From: Dermatophagoides farinae | Taxonomy: Eukaryota > Arthropoda > Arachnida > Sarcoptiformes > Pyroglyphidae | Direction: 5' to 3' | Length of the DNA: 64,000 nucleotides | Assembly: GCF_024713945.1 (NCBI RefSeq) | Contig: NW_027461521.1 | Span: 250,501-314,500, forward strand | Part shown: piece after piece, positions 48,624-57,431 of the stretch | How the letters are laid out: every line of letters starts with the position of its first letter | Position numbering within the stretch: the first letter of the stretch is position 1 | Position numbers and translations under genes: made by a program | Notes under the pieces: model-generated | The model's database searches: none | The model's input: the letters and a program-made list of their open reading frames with translations, nothing else | Told to the model about the DNA's origin: nothing

Positions 48624-49664
48624 CTACATGTTTTTTATTTTCGTTTGAAAACAAGCTTCTTGCTGTTCATCTTCTATACTTGGCTTTAATTTATTTTTTT
48701 GTAAGATGTTCGATACAGAAACATTTCTAAGTTTGTTCAGCGTATCATTATGATTCTTGGCTTTCAGCGTACGCAATATTTTAGACGCGCAACGCGATTG
48801 ATACATGATTACAAGTAAAATTAACAGGAAAAGCGATCGGTTAGATGACGGTGTCACGCCCCACAAAAGCTCTATGCAGAAAGAGGCTACAGTTACCAAA
48901 AACATCAAGATGAATGCAACCAATACCAGAAGGCGTCCGTTAAACACTTTTCGTCGAGAGCTACGGAGTTGAATTGCAATTAAAATCTCGAAGAATAAAT
49001 ATAAACATAGGCTGAACGCGAACGCTATTGTAATTCCTTTTATAATTTCAATTCCGGAAGAAGGGAAGATCTGTAAGCATGATATGTTTTTTTTAATGCT
49101 GAGTTGACTTTCCATCAAAGTACGATAAAAGGTATTCGGCTTTTCCAGTACTTGTTGACAAACATTAGTGAAATTCCAGTTGAACCAAAGTTTAAAAGAT
49201 TCAAAAGTCTCATCCAAATTTATTTCGGCTGGCAGATCGACGTGATAGCAGCTCCAGCCTGTTTCACAGTGAAAATGTAATTTATTAAACGCGAACTTGT
49301 TGTTAATTTGTAAGAGTTTGTTTGAGATCAAAATTACTTCCCAAATAATCAGAAAGAATGAAAGCAAAGAACAGCGGAAAGTCCATAAATAACACGTCAG
49401 CAATCTTATGTCTTGTTTTTTTATTTTTTGCATAAATATAGGAGTGTCAAAACTCATAAATTTATTGCCTTCAAATTTGAGTGATGGAAAAAGAAACACC
49501 AAAATTGTAGGTACAGAACGTATTATAAGTTCGCAAATTAACAATAAGAGAATAAAAATTATTGAACGCGCAAGGATCATCGATTTCCAAAATTTGTAAT
49601 CAACGACATCAGAATCTTGATTCAGCAAATTGGGTCCTAGTATGTTATTCAACAGATTCAACAT
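48624..49664 (-). CDS. Unknown multi-pass membrane protein, 346 aa
   Basis: Six or so hydrophobic segments are visible: near 32-60 (IIFILLLLICELIIRSVPTI), 95-113 (LLSFFLIIWEVILIS), 218-240 (IAFAFSLCLYLFFEILIAI), 252-272 (LVLVAFILMFLVTVASF) and 280-295 (FLLILLVIMY), with a possible short one around 85. A non-membrane loop (about 120-200) with several Cys and Trp may face outward. The C-terminus is charged and cytosolic-looking. No transporter signature, channel motif or acyltransferase motif was found. The family is not recognised. Confidence 0.65.
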   Translation of the reverse strand: MLNLLNNILGPNLLNQDSDVVDYKFWKSMILARSIIFILLLLICELIIRSVPTILVFLFPSLKFEGNKFMSFDTPIFMQKIKKQDIRLLTCYLWTFRCSLLSFFLIIWEVILISNKLLQINNKFAFNKLHFHCETGWSCYHVDLPAEINLDETFESFKLWFNWNFTNVCQQVLEKPNTFYRTLMESQLSIKKNISCLQIFPSSGIEIIKGITIAFAFSLCLYLFFEILIAIQLRSSRRKVFNGRLLVLVAFILMFLVTVASFCIELLWGVTPSSNRSLFLLILLVIMYQSRCASKILRTLKAKNHNDTLNKLRNVSVSNILQKNKLKPSIEDEQQEACFQTKIKNM

Positions 49665-49734
49665 TTATCTCTTTAATTTAAAAATTAAATAATCTATACC
49701 TTAGTATTTTAACGAGGTTAAAGTTGAAATCTTT

Positions 49735-49872
49735 ATGGTAAAAACTTCATTTGAATTTTACTTGATATGGTGCCAAAGCTCCTATCCAGAAATAATGATG
49801 CAATTATTTTTTCGATTTAAGTATATTATTATCAAGCAATTTCTATTTCATAATAAAATGATCCAATTGTAA
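49735..49872 (+). CDS. Small ORF, 45 codons, uncertain
   Basis: ATG to TAA without interruption. The product is aromatic and Ile/Phe-rich (MVKTSFEFYLIWCQSSYPE start, KYIIIKQFLF segment) and could be a small membrane or organelle protein. In such AT-rich DNA a 45-codon ORF is moderately unlikely but possible by chance. It lies in the divergent gap between two membrane-protein genes. Confidence 0.2.
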   Translation: MVKTSFEFYLIWCQSSYPEIMMQLFFRFKYIIIKQFLFHNKMIQL

Positions 49873-49953
49873 ACTTAGATGATATAGATTCTATAATTTT
49901 TTTTTCATTTTTTTAATCGGAATTGTTAAAGCTTAATTACAAATTTCCATACA

Positions 49954-50388
49954 ATGTCTGGCTGGTGGATCGGAGCATGTACCATATTTCCTTTTTCTTT
50001 GCTGCTATGGTTAATGGTGTTGTCGGGAGTTAAACTATTACAAAAAATTTCTTATAACATTTGTTATACAAAACTCACCATAGCATCCGTTTCGCTTCGC
50101 ATTTACCACATTTTTCTAATCTTTTTCTTTATAATGTTTGGATGTGAGTCTTACAAATTAACTACATCAAGTCAACGTAAATATTTGACAATACAAGAAT
50201 ATAGAATATCGATTTTGCGAAAACAGCGGAACTGGTGGATATCTTGTTTTCTTCTCGTTCTCTGGCTTTCCTTGTTCAGAATAAACAGCTTACTAAAATA
50301 CGAATTCAAACAAGTAACACGCCTTAAACAAAGTGTTGCAGAATCTAAAAATAACGACGTAAAAGAGATCAACAAGAGTTCTAATTAA
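49954..50388 (+). CDS. BAP31/Yet-like ER membrane protein
   Basis: 144 aa with three membrane segments (about 9-28, 44-66, 95-112) and a lysine/asparagine C-terminus. The arrangement and the RKQRNWWISCFLLVLWLSLF segment before the third helix match BAP29/BAP31 (FRAQRNLYISGFxLxLxLxLxR). This is followed by LLKYEFKQVTRLKQS, the start of the cytosolic helix. The long coiled coil and dilysine tail of animal BAP31 are cut short here. The family helps export or quality-control membrane proteins in the ER. Short length and weak overall similarity keep confidence moderate. Confidence 0.6.
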   Translation: MSGWWIGACTIFPFSLLLWLMVLSGVKLLQKISYNICYTKLTIASVSLRIYHIFLIFFFIMFGCESYKLTTSSQRKYLTIQEYRISILRKQRNWWISCFLLVLWLSLFRINSLLKYEFKQVTRLKQSVAESKNNDVKEINKSSN

Positions 50389-50444
50389 TTTTTTCTATTA
50401 AAAAAGTTTACATACACAACGATCATAAATATTTTTTTGAGATA

Positions 50445-51482
50445 ATGAAATATAATGATTGGAAACTGATCAACGACTATGAAGCAGCCCGAAATTATTT
50501 TTGTGAACCTTGGAAAAAAGTAGCGGGAAAAGAAGTTAATGAGTTTGTCTTGAATTCCTTTGGAATAAAATTAGAAGATTTATTTTTACCAATACGATCT
50601 AGTAATTATATACTACAAGACATCCTTATTGCGCAACACACTGGCGAAGTAAAAAATTTAGTTTCTCATTTCAGCTGTTCCTTATGTAATGGGCTTTTAA
50701 AAAATACTATAATGGTTAAATGGTGTTTACACCGTTATTGCGATCACTGTATTAACCGCTGGCTTCGACTCGGAAATAAATCGTGTCCGAAATGTGGAGT
50801 CAAGATTCAACACCGAAGACAGTTGCGCAAGGAACGTATCATTTCCGGCTTAATGCAAATCATTTATGGAAAATTCTACGCTGATCCAAAAGAAAACAAA
50901 GTTCCTAATTCGCTTGATGAAAATATCATTAATGACAACGAGTCTGATCGAAACGTTGACAGCAAAATGATGGAGTTTCTCAATATTTCAGATGTTGAAT
51001 ATGAACTGGATTACGATAAGCCGAAGCAACAGAAAACCAGGATGAGGCAAAAAAAAACACCATATAACTCATCTATTGGATCTTTACTTGTGGGCAACAA
51101 TGAAGATAAATTAAAAGACGGATACTATGAAGCGTTTCTTGTTTGTATTAATCAAAACCTCTCACCTGCTGTGTGTTCAATGGCTAGAGAGCTTTCTAAA
51201 CGACCTCTGAAATTATCCCTTAACATGACTTCATACGAAGCTGGAATTGTTTTAGCCAAGAAACTGATTCGAGACGTTTTAGGAACTGGTAACATACAAT
51301 TTATAATTCAGAATTTAAGCTTTGTTCGCGACGGGGAATTTTATCCCGCATTATCTACCACTCCATTAACAGAAGTTAGTAGAAATGTAACAGAAGGAAA
51401 AGGACCCAATGTTATTAGATATTTATTAAGTAACACTTTATTTTCCATGTGTGAAAGGGCGGAGGGTGGATATTCAATGTAA
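50445..51482 (+). CDS. RING1/RNF2-like RING E3 ligase
   Basis: 345 aa. A C3HC4 RING is at about 75-125: FSCSLCNGLLKNTIMVKWCL, then HRYCDHCINRWLRLGNKSCP, followed by KCG and RRQLRKERIISGLMQIIYG. The CLHRYCxxCIxxxLRxGNKxCPxC and xxRRxLR segments are the wording of RING1/RNF2 (PRC1) rather than ordinary RINGs. The C-terminal 110 residues form a separate globular domain in the place of RAWUL, but similarity to it is not obvious. If RING1-like, the enzyme would ubiquitinate histone H2A. A middle linker is acidic and Asn/Lys-rich. Confidence 0.65.
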   Translation: MKYNDWKLINDYEAARNYFCEPWKKVAGKEVNEFVLNSFGIKLEDLFLPIRSSNYILQDILIAQHTGEVKNLVSHFSCSLCNGLLKNTIMVKWCLHRYCDHCINRWLRLGNKSCPKCGVKIQHRRQLRKERIISGLMQIIYGKFYADPKENKVPNSLDENIINDNESDRNVDSKMMEFLNISDVEYELDYDKPKQQKTRMRQKKTPYNSSIGSLLVGNNEDKLKDGYYEAFLVCINQNLSPAVCSMARELSKRPLKLSLNMTSYEAGIVLAKKLIRDVLGTGNIQFIIQNLSFVRDGEFYPALSTTPLTEVSRNVTEGKGPNVIRYLLSNTLFSMCERAEGGYSM

Positions 51483-51503
51483 ATTAAACGTTACCGACTG
51501 AAG

Positions 51504-53789
51504 TCAATGCCGTCTACGGTAGCACCTATTTTTTTTACTGTAAAGTTCCAAAAACATCTCCAGCCGTTTTTGTTCTTCAGTTTTACGTGGCTGTTGTTCT
51601 TCCGATTTAGTTGATCCACTTGGAATATTTTTTCCTATATTTACCGCATCTGTTAATGTCAGGTCCCTTGTAAGCGGTTGTTCTTTCGCAGCTCTTGAAA
51701 CAGAGTTTCTTTTAAGTTTTGTTGGTTTTATAAAGCTAACGCTGCTGGTACTTTTATTAGAATGAGTAGGTAACGGAACGAACTCATCATTTTTAGTCTT
51801 ATCAAGTTGGTTAAGGATAGAGCTAGAACTGCTTAATTTTGAATACGTACCGAACGATTTCGCAGAAGAGATTGAAATAATGTTTTTATTCGGACCTAAA
51901 GAAGGAAAGCTAATATTTGACCGAGTGTTCAAGTTTGATTTTTCATCAGTCAAATTTTTATGAATTAGGTAAATGTAAACTAGAATAAAGTTCAGATCTT
52001 CATCACAAAGTGATTCATCAAAATTAGCAAGGGCTTCGTCGAGCTGTTCTTGTTTTTTTTTTAATATTTCATCAAGAGTATTGTATGATGAAATAGAATT
52101 CTTGACTGAATCATATAATTCCTTATATAACGTTCGCAGTTTAACAAAACTTTCAAGACAAACGTTTGTTAAATAAGGTTGCATATCCAATTCTAATAGC
52201 GATAAGAAATTCATGTTATTTACATTTTTTCGATTAAGTTTGGTAATGTTCTCAACAGTGGTGTCTTCAAGCTGAAGTTTCGGCAACTTGAATTTCTCTA
52301 TAAGATGAAGTAGGAAAGTGTCCGAAAATACGGAAATCAGCGACACGGGATTATCTTTGTGAGCAAAATTAAAAAGCTTGTAAAGTTTAGTGTTAGCAAG
52401 CCACAAACTATATTTTTTATACGGAACAGAGTATGAATCAAAAAGGTAATCCAAACATTGTTTATAACTCGCGACAAGACTTTCATCAGAAAACAAATAA
52501 GCTAATAATATTTCACAGGGTATTGAAACACGAACCAACTGAAAGTTGTACGCTTTCGTGACCTCGTTTTCCTTACGTAAATATCGCCAGCATTTCTCGC
52601 AGATTTTATGAAGAAATCTGATAGTATAGGCTAAGAACTTTGTCGATGGACCAAAAAAAGTCAAAAATGTTCTTATTTCTTTTTCAATTAAGTCAAGCTC
52701 TTTTGAACGAAAATTCACTTCATCTAAAAAACCCGAAAAACATGGAATGGCAAAGTTTCTTTCCATTAAAAATTGCATAATGTTAGAAATAGACTCCAAT
52801 TGCCCAAACAGTTCAACTGGCCAAAGACCAAGCGCGTCGCAGTTATCGCGCAGTCTAGTTGTTAGCTCTTCGATCTCAAAATTTATAATATCCTTAGAGT
52901 CATCTTTTCCAGCTGTGATCATCAAATCGAAATCAGTCGCTTTGTAGTTTTTATTATGATCTACAGAATTGTGCACAAGCAGCTCTTTTTTGTTTCGATA
53001 TGCATTAGAGCATTGTTCACAATAAGCGTGTTTTTTCTTAAAATGATTTACTAATTTTTTATAGCTTGTAAATAGCGTAGGCTTACTTTGGTCTTGCGTA
53101 CAAAAGGGACAATCAAAATGGTTATCAGATTGTTTCCAATGTAGCACAAAATCTTCGCTTTCATACAAAACTTTTTTGCAGCAGGGACAAACAACATGAG
53201 AAATTTCGTTTTTCATGTCTTCCCCAAATAAATGACGGCGCAAATCCGTTTCAGCATAGACCTTCAAAAACACGTTAAGTTGTTTTCTTTTTGAAGAATT
53301 GATGCAAACCGAACACGGAAAAAGTGAGTGCTCATTATGCATATGTTTTTTCCATTTTATTAAGTCATTGTAAGACGTATGGCAACTCCAGCAATAATAG
53401 TTTATATAGTTTACAACAGCTTTTTCAAGTACACTAGATGCAAAATATGCATTTAATTTATTGTTAAACACCTCTATCTCTTGTCTATTATCTTTCAATC
53501 CGTCGTATGTAAAAATAAATTTGAGATAGCCAAGCTGCTTCATACAAAATTCACACTTAAGAGACTTCTTTTCTTTCAAAGCTTGGATAATCAACGTCAA
53601 ACCGCAAATCCAACATAGTTGATTTGAATCTGGGCAGTCTGTTGTTAAAACGCAATAAGCCAAGTTACAACACAAAGCACATTCTTTTTTATTGGAGTTT
53701 GTATTTTGTAAATTGGAGGGATAAAGTCGTTCCAAAACTAATTTTTCTAATAAGTCGTTAAGAGTTTCAGTATTCACATTTCTACTCAT
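51504..53789 (-). CDS. Hel2/ZNF598-like ribosome-collision E3 ligase
   Basis: First ATG 53789 (761 aa). An N-terminal RING-like cluster (Cys37, Cys40, Cys61, Cys64, Cys79, Cys82) is followed by C2H2-type fingers: CWSCHTSYNDLIKWKKHMHNEH, then FPCSVCINSS, VVCPCCKKVLY, FDCPFCTQD and HAYCEQCSNAYRNKKELLVH. RING plus this HFxKKHxxCEQC run is the plan of Hel2/ZNF598, which ubiquitinates 40S proteins on collided ribosomes. The middle is helical. The C-terminal 150 residues are Ser/Thr/Lys-rich and end RRRH. The RING is unusual (LCCNLAYC... WICGL). A partner of the same pathway, the Rqt4-like gene, is in this window. Confidence 0.75.
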   Translation of the reverse strand: MSRNVNTETLNDLLEKLVLERLYPSNLQNTNSNKKECALCCNLAYCVLTTDCPDSNQLCWICGLTLIIQALKEKKSLKCEFCMKQLGYLKFIFTYDGLKDNRQEIEVFNNKLNAYFASSVLEKAVVNYINYYCWSCHTSYNDLIKWKKHMHNEHSLFPCSVCINSSKRKQLNVFLKVYAETDLRRHLFGEDMKNEISHVVCPCCKKVLYESEDFVLHWKQSDNHFDCPFCTQDQSKPTLFTSYKKLVNHFKKKHAYCEQCSNAYRNKKELLVHNSVDHNKNYKATDFDLMITAGKDDSKDIINFEIEELTTRLRDNCDALGLWPVELFGQLESISNIMQFLMERNFAIPCFSGFLDEVNFRSKELDLIEKEIRTFLTFFGPSTKFLAYTIRFLHKICEKCWRYLRKENEVTKAYNFQLVRVSIPCEILLAYLFSDESLVASYKQCLDYLFDSYSVPYKKYSLWLANTKLYKLFNFAHKDNPVSLISVFSDTFLLHLIEKFKLPKLQLEDTTVENITKLNRKNVNNMNFLSLLELDMQPYLTNVCLESFVKLRTLYKELYDSVKNSISSYNTLDEILKKKQEQLDEALANFDESLCDEDLNFILVYIYLIHKNLTDEKSNLNTRSNISFPSLGPNKNIISISSAKSFGTYSKLSSSSSILNQLDKTKNDEFVPLPTHSNKSTSSVSFIKPTKLKRNSVSRAAKEQPLTRDLTLTDAVNIGKNIPSGSTKSEEQQPRKTEEQKRLEMFLELYSKKNRCYRRRH

Positions 53790-54001
53790 TGAGTACAAAA
53801 TTATGAAAGCTTATATAATCTTTAAACATATATTTATTTTAATATAGGGAAAAGCAGATAAAGAAGGTATTTAAAAAATTTTACCAAATTTATTAAATAG
53901 GAGTAAATCTGGATCAAGTTGGAGCAAAAAAAAGATAGTCCCAAAAATGCAGCATTCACACCTAATTTAAATAGTGAGACATTCTAAGCACCATTAAAAT
54001 A

Positions 54002-54589
54002 ATGAAACTCTCACTAGTACTTTCTTTATCGACTCTGGTTTTTGCTAACTCTCATCACGGTCACTCAAGACGTGCTGTTATTGAACCAATCTCCGTCGTT
54101 CAAAACAGAACCATTATTGAGAAAGTACCAACATACGTCCCAACCCCAGTGCCTACGCAAGTAATTCAGCCCACGCCCTGCAAGGTATGCGTTGAAACAG
54201 ACATTCAAACTCCTCCTGTTTTGTGCAATAAAGGACAGTACACTCACAATGTTTTCCAAACCCCTAACAAAACTTTGTTCCCGTACGCTAATGAAATGAG
54301 AAGTCTACACAGAAGAAGATACAACAATGGTTACGCCTACTACCCCAACTATAATTTTGAATCCAATTACAACTACACTACCCCATACCGAGTAGTGTAC
54401 AGTGAACCCACTAACTTGATCTCTGAAGCTAGATACTATGTACCAACAACACAAGACAATATTGCATACAGCTACCGCCCATATTATTATGGCAACAGCT
54501 CTGCATACTATCCAGCTAACGGTTTCTTACCTTTTTCCAAGAGCTATCAGTATTCCTACCCCGTTCGTGTCATTAGACGAGGTTACTAG
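54002..54589 (+). CDS. Secreted Tyr/Asn/Pro-rich protein
   Basis: 195 aa. The N-terminus MKLSLVLSLSTLVFANSHHG is a clean signal peptide. A Val/Pro/Thr-rich stretch (KVPTYVPTPVPTQVIQPTPC) follows, with three Cys in about 58-80 (PCKVCVE and VLCNKG). The last 100 residues are very rich in Tyr and Asn (YYPNYNFESNYNYTTPY, YSYRPYYYGNSSAYYP). Low-complexity Tyr-rich secreted proteins often build extracellular walls or matrices by Tyr or Cys cross-linking. That would suit a spore or cyst wall, but this is inference. G+C is a little higher than in the neighbours and third positions favour C, which suggests high expression. Confidence 0.75.
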   Translation: MKLSLVLSLSTLVFANSHHGHSRRAVIEPISVVQNRTIIEKVPTYVPTPVPTQVIQPTPCKVCVETDIQTPPVLCNKGQYTHNVFQTPNKTLFPYANEMRSLHRRRYNNGYAYYPNYNFESNYNYTTPYRVVYSEPTNLISEARYYVPTTQDNIAYSYRPYYYGNSSAYYPANGFLPFSKSYQYSYPVRVIRRGY

Positions 54590-54793
54590 ACATTAAATTA
54601 TCTCTAAGATATCATTAGTAGATGTTTTATCTTTTTAACTTTGTAATTATTTTTTTTAATGATTTTATTTTTACATTGAACTTGATTTCTTGAACAACCT
54701 TGAACTAGAATTTATTTCCTGATAATTTTTTTTGCGAACCTTTTTTGAAAAGGCATGATTAAAATAGATTATTAATCTTAACACATCTAAAAT

Positions 54794-56038
54794 ATGCATC
54801 GAACTAATAATTTTGACGATTTTCGACGTTTAAATCCAACCGTATTTAATCAGAATTATTTACCGCCTGATAAGGTCAGCTATGTCGAAGACAATCGCGA
54901 GTTAAAGCCACTTGGGTACATTACGCCGGGGGTGACGCCTCGTCGACAAAATCCTCGAATCACTCAAGAAAATCTTCGATATTCAACTCCTCAAAGATGC
55001 GTCACGCCCAGCAACTATATAGGACCCGAAAATTATCGACAAACTAATCGGCAAAATTTGCCATACGCCGCACCGATCCGATCATATCAGAATTCTATCA
55101 CGCATACGCCTAATCATTTTAATAATATGCCATCAAGAATTATTACTGATCCTCTTAGCACTAGTTCCTTTGTTAACAATTATCCGTCCCATCAAGCGTT
55201 TGCTATACCTCAAAATCTTAATGTTAGCGTGGAAAATATTTGGTCAACGCCTACGGTTTGTATCTACAAAAAAATTAATTCGCACTTTCCAGGTGGTTTG
55301 GCTTGTCTATATTTGTTTTGCGTAGCATACAATATTCAATATAAAATCAGTACAGATTTTAATTCAGCGTTGAGTAAACTTAACAACTTCGAAATGGACG
55401 AATTTGCTTTTCTGTATTATGATAATGATCATATAATTCAAATTAACAACATGTTTTTTACCTCCGTGATTGGAGCAATCGAATACCTAAGCCTCGCTAT
55501 TCGACCCGTATCAAAAGAAGTTAGTCAGATTTATCAGCGAGAAGTAACCAATAGAATGGAAGTTTGGCTATATTTTATTTCCAATTTAGCTGCAAATCCA
55601 GACCAAGTGATGGATGAGTCGATACTTTTAAACGTTTATTTTGGAAAATGTAAAATCGAAATTTATCAAAAATTGAATACGTTGTTGAACCACTATGTGT
55701 TTGCTTGTGGGCGGAAATTGACGTGGCCGGATTTTTTGATTGGCGGCCTAATATACAACGATTTTATTATAGATGCACTTTACATTGATAAATCCTCACA
55801 GGATACTAGTACCAACATACTGCTCAAAAATAATCCAAACATACTGCGCTTTTGGACAAATTTTGTTCGAATATGCAAGCCAGCAGCAAATTGGATGGAA
55901 AAGGTAGACGCAGAGCTATCAAACATGGCATGTTCTTATGAAAACTCAAAACGTACTAACGAACGCAGTACATCAACTTCAAGCAAAGAGAATAAATTTC
56001 TTGATAGTAATTTAGACAGAACTATTAATCAAATCTAG
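54794..56038 (+). CDS. Protein with GST-fold domain and disordered N-terminus
   Basis: 414 aa. Residues 1-150 are Asn/Arg/Pro/Thr-rich and probably disordered, with repeated TPxR and TPSN sites. From about 155 a glutathione-S-transferase fold is suggested. A thioredoxin-like half starts STPTVCIYKK and includes GLACLYLFCVAYNIQYKIS. A GST C-terminal half follows, with NRMEVWLYFISNLA, KLTWPDFLIGGLIY and NPNILRFWTNFVRICKP. The xLTxxDFxxGGxxY and NPNIxRW wording is like EF1Bgamma and aminoacyl-tRNA-synthetase GST domains. It does not preserve a clear glutathione-binding site, so a scaffold role is more likely than an enzyme. The 3' end overlaps the next, converging gene by 14 bases. Confidence 0.55.
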   Translation: MHRTNNFDDFRRLNPTVFNQNYLPPDKVSYVEDNRELKPLGYITPGVTPRRQNPRITQENLRYSTPQRCVTPSNYIGPENYRQTNRQNLPYAAPIRSYQNSITHTPNHFNNMPSRIITDPLSTSSFVNNYPSHQAFAIPQNLNVSVENIWSTPTVCIYKKINSHFPGGLACLYLFCVAYNIQYKISTDFNSALSKLNNFEMDEFAFLYYDNDHIIQINNMFFTSVIGAIEYLSLAIRPVSKEVSQIYQREVTNRMEVWLYFISNLAANPDQVMDESILLNVYFGKCKIEIYQKLNTLLNHYVFACGRKLTWPDFLIGGLIYNDFIIDALYIDKSSQDTSTNILLKNNPNILRFWTNFVRICKPAANWMEKVDAELSNMACSYENSKRTNERSTSTSSKENKFLDSNLDRTINQI

Positions 56039-56345
56039 GTCTTACAGCTGCATAGGGAAAATTTGCCATAATGTTTCGATTAAAGTTATAAATCTTGTCT
56101 GAAACATTCAAAGAATCGTCCCTTAAGCCATATATAATGTCGTTTAGTTGTTCTTTTTCTACTAGATTTATAATTTGTTTTTACTTACTCCAATCATTAG
56201 AGATTTTGTTTGAAACTAGAATATCTGCAAATTAACTAAAGTTTTTAAGCAACGTACCGAGTTTTCCCGTCCTCTTCTTTAGAAAATTGATTGCCGTCGA
56301 TGTTTCATGCAAAAGTAATATGGTAAGTAAACAACAAGATTTCAT
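56025..56345 (-). CDS. Hidden three-exon small secreted protein
   Basis: Exons are 56345-56258, 56224-56189 and 56161-56025. The introns are 33 nt (56225-56257, GTACGT...GCAG) and 27 nt (56162-56188, GTAAGT...CTAG), both phase 1. All joins keep one open frame of 86 codons ending in TAA. The first exon encodes a signal peptide (MKSCCLLTILLLHETSTA). The mature part is about 65 aa, with charged and Asn-rich helices ending AAVRPRFD. No exon exceeds 50 codons, so standard ORF searches miss it. Three consistent joins plus a signal peptide make chance unlikely. No family is recognised. Confidence 0.6.
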
Positions 56346-56438
56346 TTTCTAACACACTTTTTAACTTATAATAACTAAAATCAACAGAAGCGATTGCAGT
56401 ATTATATAAAATCCGATTAATTTATGTGTTGGATATGT

Positions 56439-57287
56439 TTAATACTGATTTTTTTTTAATTTGATACTAAAAGCATGCTGAGGAGAATTGTCTAAAATCG
56501 GACACAAAAATCTGATAGCTTCGTCGTTATAGCATTGATTAAGAGTTTTATTACACGATTTTTTTTCATCACTTTCGCTATATTCTATTTTTTTCACTTT
56601 TGCATTGATTTCATCTAGGTTAAACTTTAGATCAGCTTGCGCTAAAAACGTTTTTCTAAGCTTATTCAAATTTACCGAAAATTGAGGTACCGAATTGTGA
56701 TATATTTGATTAAAAAAAGCGCAAGGTGGTTCAAGAAGCGTGCTCTCTTTAATATACATAGGATTAATGTCTGACCGAGTAGATCTCAAAACACATTGCA
56801 GAAACCCTACAGTTGTATCTTCTTGATCGTAAATAACTGTAGAAATCAAATACTGTAACAGATAATTTTTTTTTAAAGTTTGGAAATCAGTAAAAATCAT
56901 TTTTAAATGTAACGCAACGGCAAAGAAAAGTTGTAATGAAGATATTCTTGTTTTAGTTGTTATTTCAAGTAGCTGATCGATCTGCTGATATACTTTTTCG
57001 TTGAAATTTGTCGAGATGTCAGTGACGCGATCTTGACTTAATAACACCAATTTATGAAGCCATTTCAAACACGAATTAATTTCAAAGCATGTTTCATTTT
57101 CTAACGAAAGCCAAGAATACAAAAGATACACATTTTTTATAATTGTTTCATACCCATTAAAAATGGCAATATCTCTCGTTGATAACGTTTTCAAAACATA
57201 TTTCTCGTCAGAACTTTGTAGTAAGTCTGGATACCGAATTAAAATTTTATCGAATATGTTTTCTTCACATGATAATATAGGGTCCAT
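56439..57287 (-). CDS. Unrecognised helical protein, 282 aa
   Basis: ATG 57287, TAG... stop near 56439. It is predicted to be mostly helical and rich in Leu, Ile, Ser and Cys, with no membrane segment and a Lys-rich tail (IKLKKNQY). The N-terminus MDPILSCEENIFDKILIRYP and the middle (LLQYLISTVIYDQE) give no family match. It shares a 144-bp gap with the divergent next gene. Confidence 0.6.
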   Translation of the reverse strand: MDPILSCEENIFDKILIRYPDLLQSSDEKYVLKTLSTRDIAIFNGYETIIKNVYLLYSWLSLENETCFEINSCLKWLHKLVLLSQDRVTDISTNFNEKVYQQIDQLLEITTKTRISSLQLFFAVALHLKMIFTDFQTLKKNYLLQYLISTVIYDQEDTTVGFLQCVLRSTRSDINPMYIKESTLLEPPCAFFNQIYHNSVPQFSVNLNKLRKTFLAQADLKFNLDEINAKVKKIEYSESDEKKSCNKTLNQCYNDEAIRFLCPILDNSPQHAFSIKLKKNQY

Positions 57288-57431
57288 ACATTATTTTTTG
57301 GTGCATGATTAGAATAGCCTAAATTTTAATATGCATCAAAAAAAATCTCGTATTGCATGTATTTTTGACCAATGATTTCATCATGACACATTTGCACGAC
57401 GAGCGTGCGAACTATATTTATTATTAGTGAA

